DNA of 64,000 bases from Herbiconiux solani NBRC 106740 (GCF_001571005.1 NZ_BCST01000002.1:248001-312000), one strand, 5' to 3'; positions 37,067 through 46,360 are shown, counted from the first letter of the stretch. Numbers and translations: made by a program. The notes: generated by a model not told the origin, from the sequence alone.

Positions 37067-37621
37067 TTACGCCGAAGCGTCCGTTCTGACCGGAAGCACC
37101 CGCTCGAAGACGAAGTCGTCGTGGAGTTCGTCACCGACGAGGAACGTCTTGACGCCGACCCGCTCGAAGCCGCTCTTCTCGTAGAAGCGCTGAGCCCGCT
37201 CGTTCCGCTGGTTGACGCCGAGCCAAATGCTCACCGCGCCCGCCTCGGCGGCGGCCTCCATCGACGCCTCCATGAGTGCCCGGGCCACTCCGTGCCCGTG
37301 GAAGTTCGCGCGCACATAGCACTTGCTCAACTCCGCGGTGGGCCGGTTGCGAACGGCCTGTACGACGTTCTCGTCAGCCGGGTCGCCGAGGATCACCAGG
37401 GTGTAACCGGCGATCTCGCCGTCGACGTCGGCGAGCAGAACGATCGCGCTGTCGGTCGAGAGATACCGGGTGAACTCGGCCTCGGACAGGTTCGCGGCGA
37501 TGAACGAGGCGATGGACTCGGGCGCGGTGCCGGGAGGGCAGGCGAGCTCGAACGTCTCCGCTGCGACGGCGGCGACGATTCTCGCGTCTTCCGGACGTGC
37601 CCGGCGAACCCTCGTGACCAT
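37067..37621 (-). CDS. GNAT family N-acetyltransferase
   Basis: A 184-residue acetyltransferase: RRARPEDARIVAAVAAETF start, AELSKCYVRANFHGHGVARALMEASM with the acetyl-CoA loop (R/HGHGVA, a Q/RxxGxG variant) and QRNERAQRFYEKSGFERVG as the C-terminal motif. The substrate is unknown. ATG 37621 is chosen; a GTG two codons upstream is also possible. It is between two cell-wall-binding-repeat genes on the same strand, with a terminator hairpin before it, so it is probably transcribed separately. Confidence 0.85.
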   Translation of the reverse strand: MVTRVRRARPEDARIVAAVAAETFELACPPGTAPESIASFIAANLSEAEFTRYLSTDSAIVLLADVDGEIAGYTLVILGDPADENVVQAVRNRPTAELSKCYVRANFHGHGVARALMEASMEAAAEAGAVSIWLGVNQRNERAQRFYEKSGFERVGVKTFLVGDELHDDFVFERVLPVRTDASA

Positions 37622-37689
37622 GTTCACAAACTACCCGGACTTGCCGTTTCCGCCCCGCCGCCGAACCGCTTCCCGACAGAACGATGAAG

Positions 37690-37717
37690 AACGCCCGGCC
37701 ACGACGGGCCGGGCGTT
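37690..37717 (-). terminator. Terminator hairpin after paralog C
   Basis: AACGCCCGGCC, a 6-nt loop and the exact complement form an 11-bp stem ending in TT, 63 bp after the stop of the gene at 37780-39051 and before the acetyltransferase start. Confidence 0.7.
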
Positions 37718-37779
37718 CCAGGTCGGAGGCCGCGCTCAGTCGCGCGGCTCGGACGTGCGTCTCAGACGTGCGCCTCAGG

Positions 37780-39051
37780 TCAGCAGGGCTTCAGCATGTC
37801 CACCTGCGAGCTGAGCGTCGCATCGCCGCCGAGGATGACGATCTTCGTCGGCTCGAGCCGCACGATCTCCTGCAGCACCGGCTTCGGCACGCAGTGCTTC
37901 TGGACCAGGTAGACCGGGGCGCCCTGCTCGCCGGCGACCGGGGCGGCACTGAGCGCATCCGGGAACACCTCGCCGCTGGCCAGGTAGAACGTCGAAGCGG
38001 TGGTGAACGCCTGGTTCACCGCGACCGCGCCGCTGTACCGGTCGGGGCCGCTCGCGCGGGTGACCGAGAACAGATCGGCGCCCAGCGAATCCTGGATGCC
38101 CTGGCTCACCGTGAGCGGGCCGCCCGCGATGCGGACCGTGGTCGTGCCGAGGTCGGTGAGGAGGCCGATCTCCGCCGGCGTGGCCGCCGTGGCGGTGCCG
38201 TCGACCAGCAGGACCGGCCCGTTGACCGCGATGGCGGCGGGCGATGCAGCGAGCGCGTCAGGGAAGGTGTTGCCCGCAGCCACGTATACCTCGGTCGCTA
38301 CCGGCACTCCGAACATCGGATCCGCGATCAGGGCGCGGGATCCGGCGTAGCGGTCGGCACCCCAGACCCGCGTGACCGTCGCGTCACCGAAGGACGCGGT
38401 CAGGTCGGCGACCACGGCCTCGGACACGGACGCCGCGCCTCCGACCACCACGATGTCATCCGGCGACAGCCTCGTCAGCTCCGCACGGGTGCTCGCAGGC
38501 AGCGCGCCCGCCTGGGTCAGCAGCAGCGGTGCCCCCTGCACCCCCGCGACCGATCCGGCGCTCAATGCATCGGCGAACTTCTCGCCGCTGGCGACGTAAA
38601 CCAGGTTCGATCCCATAGTGAACTGCGACGCCGACACCTTGGCCGCCTGGTCGTACCGATCGACCCCCTGGATGCGCGTCGGCGTCGGCGCGGTCTTCAC
38701 CGTCATCATGCAGACCATGCTCTCGGCCGGAACGTCCTCCTTCTGCACCGTCAGGGTGAAGGTGGTCATGCCCGCGGTGGTGGGTGTTCCCGAGAAGGTG
38801 TTGCCGGTGAGCGTCACGCCGGGCGGCAGGGAGCCCACTGACACCGATGCGACGGCCCGCGCATCCACCTCGGACAGAGCGCTGGACGGCACCAGGTCGA
38901 TCCCGCGGTACGCCGTGGCCTGAGGACACACCGGCCCGGCGCCGATGGCGAAGGCCGCCCCGGCGGGTGCGGCGACCGCGAGAGCGGCGAGGGCGACAGC
39001 GCCAAGAAGAGCGCCGCGATGAAGGCGGGAAGGAAGAACAGAACGAGTCAC
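37780..39051 (-). CDS. Secreted cell-wall-binding-repeat protein (CW_binding_2), paralog C
   Basis: A 423-residue secreted protein. A signal peptide ends near AGAAFA; a Cys-bracketed Ig-like domain follows (CPQATAYRG, then FSGTPTTAGMTTFTLTV, then MVCMM). Three cell-wall-binding type 2 repeats carry RIQGVDRYDQAA, RVWGADRYAGSR and RASGPDRYSGAV with LVYVASGEKFADALS, VYVAAGNTFPDALA and FYLASGEVFPDALS. The C-terminus has CVPKPVL and MLKPC. The 17-bp repeat lies 73 bp upstream. The domain plan matches paralogs A and D. The upstream DNA shares a module with that of D, pointing to tandem duplication. Confidence 0.88.
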   Translation of the reverse strand: MTRSVLPSRLHRGALLGAVALAALAVAAPAGAAFAIGAGPVCPQATAYRGIDLVPSSALSEVDARAVASVSVGSLPPGVTLTGNTFSGTPTTAGMTTFTLTVQKEDVPAESMVCMMTVKTAPTPTRIQGVDRYDQAAKVSASQFTMGSNLVYVASGEKFADALSAGSVAGVQGAPLLLTQAGALPASTRAELTRLSPDDIVVVGGAASVSEAVVADLTASFGDATVTRVWGADRYAGSRALIADPMFGVPVATEVYVAAGNTFPDALAASPAAIAVNGPVLLVDGTATAATPAEIGLLTDLGTTTVRIAGGPLTVSQGIQDSLGADLFSVTRASGPDRYSGAVAVNQAFTTASTFYLASGEVFPDALSAAPVAGEQGAPVYLVQKHCVPKPVLQEIVRLEPTKIVILGGDATLSSQVDMLKPC

Positions 39052-39124
39052 GACGGATCACTTTCGGGAGAAGAACACGGGAACGGGTTCTGTCATCCTG
39101 TGTGCTCACCGCCCCCGAGCGTTA

Positions 39125-39141
39125 TGAGTACTTCCTACCCA
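39125..39141 (-). promoter_or_regulatory. Shared 17-bp inverted repeat upstream of paralog C
   Basis: TGAGTACTTCCTACCCA (plus-strand reading) fits TGAGYA-N5-TACYCA. It begins 74 bp before the start codon and is flanked by GTTA, as is copy D. Confidence 0.65.
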
Positions 39142-39153
39142 CCAACGCAGAAT

Positions 39154-39175
39154 GGGCCCGCCGTGAGGCGAGCCC
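39154..39175 (-). terminator. Terminator hairpin after paralog D (copy of the rplA terminator)
   Basis: GGGCCCGCC, loop GTGA, GGCGAGCCC: a 9-bp stem with one mismatch, 23 bp beyond the stop of the gene at 39199-40503. It is the near-identical counterpart of the hairpin at 40621-40648. Confidence 0.65.
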
Positions 39176-39198
39176 TTCCGCGAACAGACGCAGTGTGG

Positions 39199-40503
39199 TC
39201 AGTCGGTCTTACAGACGTTCAGGGTGTCGAACCCGGCGCCGAGCGTTCCGGTGCCACCCAGGATGACGACCTTGGACGGAGCCAGACGACCGATCGTCTG
39301 AGCCGCATCCACGCCCAAGCACAATGCCGAGCTGATCACCAGCGGCGAACCCTTCGCGCCGGCAGCAGCCCCACCGGTCAGCGCGTCGGGGAAGACCTCA
39401 CCGCTCGCGAGATAAACGGTGTCGGCGGTCGTGAACCCCGCGTTGACGGCGGCACTCGTGGTGTAGCGGCTCGCTCCGGCCCGGCGGGTGGTGGTGAATC
39501 CCTTGGCCAGCTCGGTCTGCAGGCCGGCGCTCACCGAGGCCTCGCCCCCGACGATGACCGCGTTCTTCGCGGCCAGATCGGTGAGGATCGCCTTCTCGTC
39601 GGTCGTGAGGACCGTCTCGGCCCCGTTCACCAGCAGCACCGGCGCACCGGTGAGTGCCGCAACGGGCGCAGCGCTCAAAGCGTCGGGGAAGGAGGCGCCT
39701 GTCGTGACGAACACGTCGTCCGAGGTCGCGATTCCGAAGTCGTCGTTCGCGATGAGGGCGCGGGAGACGGCGTAGCGATCGACCCCTCCGATGCGCGTGA
39801 CATCGGTGGCGTCCGGCAGTGCGGCCTCGAGCGTCAGGATGACGTCATCGGAGACGGTCAGAGGACCACCCACGATGACGACGTCAGCCGGGTCGACGCG
39901 CTTGATCTCGGCGAGGACCGATGCGGGGATCGCCCCCGCCTGGGTGAGCAGCAGCGGCGCCTTCTTCTCACCGGCGATCGCCGCGGCGCTGAGTGCATCC
40001 GGGTACTTCTCGCCGCTCGCGAGGTAGACCACGTCGGCACCGGTCGGGTAGGTCGCCTTCGACACCTGGACGCTCTGGTCGTACCGATCCGTACCCGCCG
40101 TGCGCGTGACCGTCGGGGCAGCCTTCACCTCCATGGTGCAGGTCACCTGCTTCTCGACGGGCATGCCCATGTCGTCCAAGCCCTGCGCCTTCAGCATGAA
40201 GCTCGACATCTGCGTGTGCGCGGCGACGCCCTTGATCACGCCGTTGAGGTCGACGATGCCGTCGGGGTACTCCCCGGTGCGGACGACCGTGAAGCCGGCA
40301 TCCGTCGCCGCCTTGTCGAGGGGCGAGACCGGAATGATCGGAAGGCCGGCCGAGGCCACCGCCTGAGGACAGATCGGCGTGGGCACCATGAACGGCGCGG
40401 CCGAGGCGGACTGTTCGGCGAGAGGAGTGGCAGACGCGGCGAGGACGAGCGCCAGACCGGCACCGATCATGAGGCGCGGGTGCTGGAGCGAGAGGGATGA
40501 CAT
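39199..40503 (-). CDS. Secreted cell-wall-binding-repeat protein (CW_binding_2), paralog D
   Basis: A 434-residue secreted protein. A signal peptide with SASA cleavage near residue 34 is followed by CPQAVASAG and VTCTM, the Cys pair of an N-terminal domain. Three cell-wall-binding type 2 repeats carry RTAGTDRYDQSV, RIGGVDRYAVSR and RRAGASRYTTSA with VVYLASGEKYPDALS, VFVTTGASFPDALS and VYLASGEVFPDALT. The end has CLGVDAA and LNVCKTD. The 17-bp repeat lies 74 bp upstream. It is the first of the cluster after the rplK-rplA operon, with that operon's terminator between. Confidence 0.88.
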   Translation of the reverse strand: MSSLSLQHPRLMIGAGLALVLAASATPLAEQSASAAPFMVPTPICPQAVASAGLPIIPVSPLDKAATDAGFTVVRTGEYPDGIVDLNGVIKGVAAHTQMSSFMLKAQGLDDMGMPVEKQVTCTMEVKAAPTVTRTAGTDRYDQSVQVSKATYPTGADVVYLASGEKYPDALSAAAIAGEKKAPLLLTQAGAIPASVLAEIKRVDPADVVIVGGPLTVSDDVILTLEAALPDATDVTRIGGVDRYAVSRALIANDDFGIATSDDVFVTTGASFPDALSAAPVAALTGAPVLLVNGAETVLTTDEKAILTDLAAKNAVIVGGEASVSAGLQTELAKGFTTTRRAGASRYTTSAAVNAGFTTADTVYLASGEVFPDALTGGAAAGAKGSPLVISSALCLGVDAAQTIGRLAPSKVVILGGTGTLGAGFDTLNVCKTD

Positions 40504-40577
40504 GGACGGGCCTTCTTCTTCAGGGGGTATCGAATGGTTGACGTCCGATCATCCCCCGGCCTGGCGAGCCACCGTTA

Positions 40578-40594
40578 TGAGCAATTTCTACTCA
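40578..40594 (-). promoter_or_regulatory. Shared 17-bp inverted repeat upstream of paralog D
   Basis: TGAGCAATTTCTACTCA (plus-strand reading) fits TGAGYA-N5-TACYCA and is flanked by GTTA as in copy C. It begins 75 bp before the start codon. Confidence 0.65.
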
Positions 40595-40620
40595 ATCGAG
40601 CAACCCAACCACCAACGCAG

Positions 40621-40648
40621 AAAGGGCCCGCCGTGAGGCGAGCCCTTT
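40621..40648 (-). terminator. Terminator hairpin of the rplK-rplA operon
   Basis: AAAGGGCCCGCC, loop GTGA, GGCGAGCCCTTT: a 12-bp stem with one mismatch, 37 bp after the rplA stop. The A/T ends make it competent on both strands. The 41 bp from 40611 to 40651 recur at 39141-39180. Confidence 0.75.
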
Positions 40649-40685
40649 CCGTGCCGTGCGACGAGCGCAGCGGCGGTACAGCGAA

Positions 40686-41375
40686 CTAGATCGCGTTGAC
40701 GTCCAGCGGGATGCCGGGACCGAAGGTGGTCGACACGGCGCCCTTCTGGATGTAGCGGCCCTTCGAGGCGCTCGGCTTGAGGCGCACGACCTCTTCGAGA
40801 GCGGCCTTGATGTTGTCGTCGAGCTGCTCGGGGGTGAAGCCGGCCTTGCCCACGACGAAGTGCACGTTGGAGTGCTTGTCGACGCGGAACTCGATCTTTC
40901 CACCCTTGATCTCGTTGACGGCCTTTGCGACGTCGGGGGTCACGGTGCCGGTCTTCGGGTTGGGCATGAGGCCGCGGGGGCCGAGCACCTTTCCGAGACG
41001 ACCGACCTTGCCCATGAGCTCCGGGGTCGAGACGGCGGAGTCGAACGAGGTGTAGCCGCCGGCCACCTTCTCGATCAGCTCGTCGCCGCCGACCTCGTCG
41101 GCACCCGCGGCGATCGCGGCCTCAGCGGCCGGACCCGTCGCGAACACGATGACGCGGGCGGTCTTGCCGGTGCCGTGCGGGAGGATGACGGTGCCGCGCA
41201 CCATCTGGTCGGCCTTGCGGGGGTCGACGCCGAGCTTGAGCGCGACCTCGACGGTGCTGTCGAACTTCGACGAGCCCGTCTCACGAGCCAGGTTCACTGC
41301 CTCGGACGGGGTGTAGTACTTGCCGGCTTCGATCTTCTCGGCCGCGGCCCGGTAGGCCTTTGACTTCTGTGCCAT
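40686..41375 (-). CDS. rplA: 50S ribosomal protein L1
   Basis: A 229-residue L1 protein: [51 protein letters not shown], the [10 protein letters not shown] loop ([11 protein letters not shown]) and [15 protein letters not shown]. It binds 23S rRNA at the E-site stalk and in many bacteria represses the rplKA message. The ATG at 41375 has GGAGGAGG upstream. It is 14 bp from rplK. Confidence 0.97.
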   Translation of the reverse strand: MAQKSKAYRAAAEKIEAGKYYTPSEAVNLARETGSSKFDSTVEVALKLGVDPRKADQMVRGTVILPHGTGKTARVIVFATGPAAEAAIAAGADEVGGDELIEKVAGGYTSFDSAVSTPELMGKVGRLGKVLGPRGLMPNPKTGTVTPDVAKAVNEIKGGKIEFRVDKHSNVHFVVGKAGFTPEQLDDNIKAALEEVVRLKPSASKGRYIQKGAVSTTFGPGIPLDVNAI

Positions 41376-41389
41376 TTCCAGCCTCCTCC

Positions 41390-41821
41390 TTATGCCTCGA
41401 CCGTGATGCCCATGGAACGGGCAGTACCGGCGATGATCTTCATTGCAGCGTCGACGTCGTTCGCGTTCAGGTCGACCTGCTTCTGCTCGGCGATCTGACG
41501 GACCTGGTCCTTGGTGAGCTTCGCGACCTTGACGGTGTGCGGAGTCGAGGAGCCCTTGGCGACGCCGGCGGCCTTCTTGATGAGCTCCGCCGCGGGCGGG
41601 GTCTTCAGGACGAAGGTGAACGAGCGGTCTTCGTAGACCGTGATCTCGACCGGGATGACGTTGCCGCGCTGCGACTCGGTCGCGGCGTTGTACGCCTTGC
41701 AGAACTCCATGATGTTGACGCCGTGCTGACCGAGCGCCGGGCCGATGGGCGGGGCGGGGTTGGCGGCGCCGGCCTGGATCTGAAGCTTGATCAGACCTGT
41801 GACCTTCTTCTTCGGTGCCAT
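41390..41821 (-). CDS. rplK: 50S ribosomal protein L11
   Basis: A 143-residue L11: [39 protein letters not shown] and the C-terminal RNA-binding domain with [11 protein letters not shown]. It forms the GTPase-associated centre with 23S rRNA. First gene of rplK-rplA, 123 bp downstream of nusG with a likely own promoter in that gap. Confidence 0.97.
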   Translation of the reverse strand: MAPKKKVTGLIKLQIQAGAANPAPPIGPALGQHGVNIMEFCKAYNAATESQRGNVIPVEITVYEDRSFTFVLKTPPAAELIKKAAGVAKGSSTPHTVKVAKLTKDQVRQIAEQKQVDLNANDVDAAMKIIAGTARSMGITVEA

Positions 41822-41944
41822 TTCTTCTCTTTTCTATCGAGCCGCGCGAACGCGGCGCTCCCACCACGGGGCTTCTCCCCGCAGCGGTGTGACGGATGCC
41901 CGCGAGGGCAACCGCAAGATTCTAGCTGAAAAGCCTGAGAGGCC
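41822..41944 (-). promoter_or_regulatory. rplK promoter and leader
   Basis: TAGAAT at 41924-41919 on the minus strand is a good -10 box. Beyond it the leader holds two GC-rich inverted repeats (TGCCCTCGCGGGCA, and GCGGGGAGAAGCCCCG), which may be an L1-binding site or part of nusG termination. A -35 box is not clear. Confidence 0.45.
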
Positions 41945-42862
41945 CTACAGCTTCGTGACCTGGTCGAACGACAGCTCGACCGGGGTCTCGCGCTCGAACA
42001 GGGAGACGAGCACCGTGAGCTTGCCGCTCTCCGGCTTGATCTCGCTGATCGACCCCGGAAGACCCGCGAACGAGCCCTCCTTGATCGTGATGGTCTCGCC
42101 GACCTCGAAGTCGATCTCGGCCGGGATGCTGCGCGCCACGGCCTTGCCGCCCTTGCCGCCCGCGGTCTTGGCGGTCGGCACCTCCTTGACCTCGACGAGG
42201 CTCTTCAGCATGTTGAAGGCCTCCTCGAAGCGGAGGGGCGTCGGGTTGTGGGAGTTGCCGACGAACCCGGTGACACCGGGGGTGTGGCGCACGACGGACC
42301 AGCTGTCCTCGTTGAGGAACATGCGCACGAGCACGTAGCCCGGGATGCGCACGCGCGTCACCAGCTTGCGCTGGCCGTTCTTGATCTCGACGACATCCTC
42401 CATCGGGACCTCGACCTGGAAGACGAAGTCCTCCATGCCCATCGAGGTCTTGCGGCTCTCGATGTTCGACTTCACGCGCTTCTCGAAGCCGGCGTAGGAG
42501 TGGATGACGTACCACTTGCCGGGCAGCGAACGCAGCTCGGCGCGGAAGGCGTCGTAGGGGTCGACCTCGGCCGCATCCTCGTCGCCTTCGCCATCGCCCT
42601 CGCCGGAGACGGCGTCGGCAGCAGCAGCGGCGGACTCGTCGGAGTCGTCAGACGCAGCATCCGCATCCACCGGCTGGTCGGCGATCGCCGCATCCGGGTC
42701 TTCGAGCACGTCGAGCACCGCTGCGGCCTCGTCGAAGTCGCCGATGTTCAGCGCGTCGTCGACCACAGCATCCGCTTCAGGGTCTGCTGCCTCGTCGATC
42801 GCCTCGAGCAGGGCGTCGAGGTCGGCCGGCACGCCGACTTCTTCGGGCTTTGAGTCAGACAC
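41945..42862 (-). CDS. nusG: Transcription termination/antitermination protein NusG
   Basis: A 305-residue NusG with an acidic, Ala/Asp-rich N-terminal extension of about 115 residues, as is usual in actinobacteria. The NGN domain runs from [20 protein letters not shown] to [19 protein letters not shown] and [13 protein letters not shown], and the KOW domain has [19 protein letters not shown]. It links RNA polymerase to ribosomes or Rho. The GTG at 42862 ([10 protein letters not shown]) was chosen over a TTG at 42877. It is 35 bp downstream of secE. Confidence 0.96.
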   Translation of the reverse strand: MSDSKPEEVGVPADLDALLEAIDEAADPEADAVVDDALNIGDFDEAAAVLDVLEDPDAAIADQPVDADAASDDSDESAAAAADAVSGEGDGEGDEDAAEVDPYDAFRAELRSLPGKWYVIHSYAGFEKRVKSNIESRKTSMGMEDFVFQVEVPMEDVVEIKNGQRKLVTRVRIPGYVLVRMFLNEDSWSVVRHTPGVTGFVGNSHNPTPLRFEEAFNMLKSLVEVKEVPTAKTAGGKGGKAVARSIPAEIDFEVGETITIKEGSFAGLPGSISEIKPESGKLTVLVSLFERETPVELSFDQVTKL

Positions 42863-42897
42863 GGAGTTGTATTCCAATTCTTGTTGGTTCAGCCGGC

Positions 42898-43173
42898 TCA
42901 GGCCGGGGGATTTCCGAAGACGATCACCGCGAGCCAGCCGAACAGCTGGTCGAGACCGAACACGATCGCCATCATGATGACCACGAAGACCAGCACGACG
43001 AGCGTGTAGTTCAGCAGCTCACGACGGGTCGGGGTGACGACCTTCTTCAGTTCTGTGAAGACCTGCCTGATGAACAGGGCGATCCGGGCGAAGGGGTTGC
43101 GCTTGGCAGCCCGATCTTTCTTGGCATTCTCTACGACGTCCTCGGAGGGTTCGTCGACTATTTTTCGTGCCAC
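42898..43173 (-). CDS. secE: Preprotein translocase subunit SecE
   Basis: A 91-residue SecE: a charged N-terminal part, the conserved amphipathic [22 protein letters not shown] and one transmembrane helix ([17 protein letters not shown]). It holds SecY together in the translocon. The start is GTG 43173 with AAAGGTA 9 nt upstream. It follows the tRNA-Trp gene by 27 bp and is probably cotranscribed with it and with nusG. Confidence 0.96.
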   Translation of the reverse strand: MARKIVDEPSEDVVENAKKDRAAKRNPFARIALFIRQVFTELKKVVTPTRRELLNYTLVVLVFVVIMMAIVFGLDQLFGWLAVIVFGNPPA

Positions 43174-43200
43174 CGTTTCAGTACCTTTCACAAGCCGGTG

Positions 43201-43273
43201 CAGGGCGGACAGGACTCGAACCTGCAACCTGCGGTTTTGGAGACCGCTGCTCTACCAATTGAGCCACCGCCCT
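43201..43273 (-). tRNA. trnW: tRNA-Trp (anticodon CCA)
   Basis: The 73-nt minus-strand gene folds as a cloverleaf: acceptor AGGGCGG/CCGCCCT, D-arm with GGCTCAATTGGTAGAGC, anticodon stem GCGGT/ACCGC with loop CTCCAAA and anticodon CCA, and T-arm GCAGGTTCGAGTCCTGT (shown in part). The discriminator is G and the 3' CCA is not encoded. Position directly upstream of secE-nusG is the standard actinobacterial order. Confidence 0.96.
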
Positions 43274-43415
43274 TGGGGAGACAAATCGCGCCGCTTCGCT
43301 ACACTCACCTCAGGGAAGACCTGAAAAATTGGCATAGAAAAGCTTGGCGGATTCAACCACCGTCAGCCAGTGTAAGCGACTTCCGATACGACTGCAAAGG
43401 CGAGCAAGGAGCACC

Positions 43416-44450
43416 ATGCGCACCAGTCCGTTCCGGGTCGGATTCGTGGCCACACTGGGGGCGTTGATCGCCGTGGCCCTCGGGTTCGCCTTCATCCAGC
43501 TCTCGACGGTGGTGATCTGCATCCTCGCGTCGCTGTTCCTGGCCCTCGGGCTCGACCCGCTCGTGCGCTTCCTCACCCGGCGGCGGATCCCGCGCGGCTG
43601 GGCCATCCTGCTGGTCTTCGCCCTGGTGATCGCCTTCGCCGTGCTGGTCGTCTTCCTGGTCATCCCGGCGGTCGTCGACCAGACCACCGAGCTGGTGTCG
43701 AACCTGCCGGGGGCGGTCAAGGCCGTGACCGAGGAGAAGTGGTTCGGCGAGGTGTTCGGGTCGTCGGTCGACACCCAGAAACTCGTGAGCGACCTCGAGA
43801 GCTACCTGTCGGATCCGAACAATTTGGCGGCTCTCGGCGGCGGCGTGCTGAAGATCGGCGTCGCGCTGGTCAACGGGATCTCGGGCGGCATCCTGGTGCT
43901 CGTGCTGACCCTGTTCTTCCTCGGCTCGCTCGAGGCCGTGAAGAGCAGCCTCTACGTGCTCGTGCCGATGTCCAAGCGCGAGGGGGTCGTCTCGATCACC
44001 GAGCAGATCGTGCGCTCGATCGGCAAGTACGTCAGCGGCCAGGTGATCCTCGCGGGCACCAACGGCGTCTTCGGCTTCATCGCGATGGTGATCATCGGGG
44101 TGCCCTACGCGGGCGCCCTCGCCGTGGTGGCGTTCCTGCTGGCGCTCATCCCGCTGGTCGGCACGATCATCAGCGCGGTGCTGGTGACCTTCATCGGCCT
44201 GACCGTCTCGCCCGGGGTCGCCATCGCGATCGGCATCTACTTCCTCGTGTACATGCAGGTCGAGGCGTACGTGCTGAGCCCGCGGGTCATGAACAAAGCG
44301 GTCGACGTGCCCGGCATCCTCGTGGTGATCGGCGCGCTGGTGGGCGGCACGCTGCTCGGCGTGCTCGGCGCCCTGATCGCGGTGCCCGTGGTCGCCTCGC
44401 TCCTCATCATCGTCAAGCAGGTCGTGGTTCCGAGGCAGGCCAAGGCGTGA
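43416..44450 (+). CDS. AI-2E family transporter (PerM-like)
   Basis: A 344-residue membrane protein with about eight helices. The family signatures LGLDPLVRFLTRRRIPRGWAI near residue 50, GVPYAGALAVVAFLLALIPLVGTI (shown as its start) and QVEAYVLSPRVMNKAVDVPG are present. The family includes AI-2 exporter TqsA and Na+/H+ antiporters, so no substrate can be given. AAGGAG lies 4 nt before ATG 43416. It overlaps the MarC gene by 4 bp. Confidence 0.88.
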   Translation: MRTSPFRVGFVATLGALIAVALGFAFIQLSTVVICILASLFLALGLDPLVRFLTRRRIPRGWAILLVFALVIAFAVLVVFLVIPAVVDQTTELVSNLPGAVKAVTEEKWFGEVFGSSVDTQKLVSDLESYLSDPNNLAALGGGVLKIGVALVNGISGGILVLVLTLFFLGSLEAVKSSLYVLVPMSKREGVVSITEQIVRSIGKYVSGQVILAGTNGVFGFIAMVIIGVPYAGALAVVAFLLALIPLVGTIISAVLVTFIGLTVSPGVAIAIGIYFLVYMQVEAYVLSPRVMNKAVDVPGILVVIGALVGGTLLGVLGALIAVPVVASLLIIVKQVVVPRQAKA

Positions 44451-45067
44451 GCGACATGATCAGCGCTCCGACGATCATGACGAGCGCGATCGCACTGCTG
44501 ACCATCGCGAACCCGATCGGCAGCCTGCCGATCTTCCTCAACCTGACGAAGGACTTCGACCGGGCCCGTCAGCGCCGGATCGGCATCCTGGTGGGCATCG
44601 CGGTCTTCGCGGTGCTGACGGTGTCGCTGCTTCTCGGCAAGCTCATCCTCGAGGCGTTCAGCATCGACATCACGTCGTTCCGGATCGCCGGCAACCTGCT
44701 GGTCGCCTCGATCGGCTGGGGCATGCTGACCGCGAAGGCGAACGTGCTGACCGTCTCGGACTCGCAGTCGCCCGTGGTCGTGCCCCTCGCCATCCCGCTC
44801 ATCGCGGGGCCGGGTGCGATCAGTCTCGTGATCACCTTCGCCGAGAACTACGGCACTCCGCTCGACCTGCTCGCCGGGGTGCTGGTGAACCTCGGCATCG
44901 CGCTCGTGATCGCGGTCGCGCTGTTCTTCGCGCCCGAGGTGGCGCGGGTGGTCAAACCGACCGGGATGAGCATCGTCACCCGCATCTTCGGTCTGCTGCT
45001 GCTCTCGATCGCGGTGCAGTCCATCCTCGGCGCGCTCACCACCGTCTTCCCGGTGCTCACCAAGTAG
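44447..45067 (+). CDS. MarC family membrane protein
   Basis: A 206-residue six-helix protein of the MarC/SnatA family: LLTIANPIGSLPIFLNLT, FRIAGNLLVASIGWGML and PLAIPLIAGPGAISLVI are the conserved NPxG and PxxxGPG segments. MarC proteins have no settled function, though archaeal SnatA carries small neutral amino acids. GTG 44447 overlaps the previous stop (GTGA), with ATG 44456 as an alternative. Confidence 0.88.
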   Translation: MSDMISAPTIMTSAIALLTIANPIGSLPIFLNLTKDFDRARQRRIGILVGIAVFAVLTVSLLLGKLILEAFSIDITSFRIAGNLLVASIGWGMLTAKANVLTVSDSQSPVVVPLAIPLIAGPGAISLVITFAENYGTPLDLLAGVLVNLGIALVIAVALFFAPEVARVVKPTGMSIVTRIFGLLLLSIAVQSILGALTTVFPVLTK

Positions 45068-45076
45068 CCTGGGGGT

Positions 45077-46276
45077 GTGACGAACCACCCCCGCATCTCG
45101 AAACGAATCGCCGCCATCGCCGAATCGGCGACCCTCAAGGTCGACGCGAAGGCCAAGAGCCTGCAGGCCGCCGGTCGCCCGGTGATCAGCTACGCGGCGG
45201 GCGAGCCCGATTTCGCGACCCCGGCGCACATCGTGGAGGCCGCAGCCGCCGCGGTGCTCGAGCCGAAGAACTACCGCTACACGCCGGCCGCGGGGCTGCC
45301 GGAGCTGCGCGAGGCGATCGCCGCGAAGACGCTCCGCGACAGCGGGCTCGAGGTCGCGCCCTCGCAGGTCATCGTCACGAACGGCGGCAAGCAGGCCGTC
45401 TACGAGTCGTTCGCCACCCTGCTCGACCCGGGCGACGAGGTGCTCGTGCCGACCCCGTTCTGGACCACGTACCCCGAGGCCATCGCTCTCGCCGGCGGCG
45501 TGCCCGTCGAGGTCTTCGCCGGCAGCGACCAGAACTACCTCGTCACGGTCGAGCAGCTCGAAGCAGCCCTCACGCCCCGCACGAAGGTGCTGCTGTTCGT
45601 CTCGCCCTCGAACCCCACCGGCGCCGTCTACTCGTCCGAGCAGACGAAGGCGATCGGCGAGTGGGCCGAGGCCAACGGCCTCTGGGTGATCAGCGACGAG
45701 ATCTATCAGAACCTGGTCTACGACGGCCTCCGCGCCGTCTCGATCGTCGAGGCCGTGCCCGCACTGGCCGACCGCACCCTTCTGGTCAACGGCGTGGCCA
45801 AGACCTACGCGATGACCGGATGGCGGGTGGGCTGGATGGTCGGCCCCCAGGATGCGATCAAGGCCGCGTCGAACCTGCAGTCGCACCTCTCGTCGAACGT
45901 CGCGAACATCTCGCAGCGTGCCGCGATCGCCGCCCTGAACGGGCCGCAGGACACGGTCGACGTGATGCGCGAGACCTACCAGCGCCGCCGTTCTCTGATC
46001 GTCGACGGCCTCAACGCGATCGACGGGATGCACGTGCCGACGCCGGAGGGCGCCTTCTACGTCTACGCCGACGTGACCGGACTGCTCGGGCGCACCTGGG
46101 GCGGAGTGACGCCGACGACCTCGCTCGAGCTGGCCGACCTCATCCTCGACCAGATCGAGGTGGCGACGGTTCCGGGCGAGGCGTTCGGGCCGAGCGGGTA
46201 CCTGCGGTTGTCGTACGCGCTGGGCGACGAGGCGCTGCTCGAGGGCGTGGGCCGGCTGCAGCGACTGTTCGCCTGA
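45077..46276 (+). CDS. PLP-dependent class I aminotransferase (aspartate aminotransferase-like)
   Basis: A 399-residue fold type I aminotransferase: [66 protein letters not shown], and [17 protein letters not shown] with the PLP lysine. The motifs match the Ib aspartate/prephenate aminotransferases, here in the neighbourhood tRNA-Trp/secE where actinobacteria often carry aspC. The GTG at 45077 has a TAGCCT box 6 nt upstream and may be leaderless. It follows marC by 9 bp. Confidence 0.92.
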   Translation: MTNHPRISKRIAAIAESATLKVDAKAKSLQAAGRPVISYAAGEPDFATPAHIVEAAAAAVLEPKNYRYTPAAGLPELREAIAAKTLRDSGLEVAPSQVIVTNGGKQAVYESFATLLDPGDEVLVPTPFWTTYPEAIALAGGVPVEVFAGSDQNYLVTVEQLEAALTPRTKVLLFVSPSNPTGAVYSSEQTKAIGEWAEANGLWVISDEIYQNLVYDGLRAVSIVEAVPALADRTLLVNGVAKTYAMTGWRVGWMVGPQDAIKAASNLQSHLSSNVANISQRAAIAALNGPQDTVDVMRETYQRRRSLIVDGLNAIDGMHVPTPEGAFYVYADVTGLLGRTWGGVTPTTSLELADLILDQIEVATVPGEAFGPSGYLRLSYALGDEALLEGVGRLQRLFA

Positions 46277-46360
46277 GCTGCCGGCCGCCGCGATCCTCGA
46301 ATCGCGGCGGATAGGCCGGTGAAGGTGGTGCGGGCGGCTGGTTGCCGACACGATGGACCA

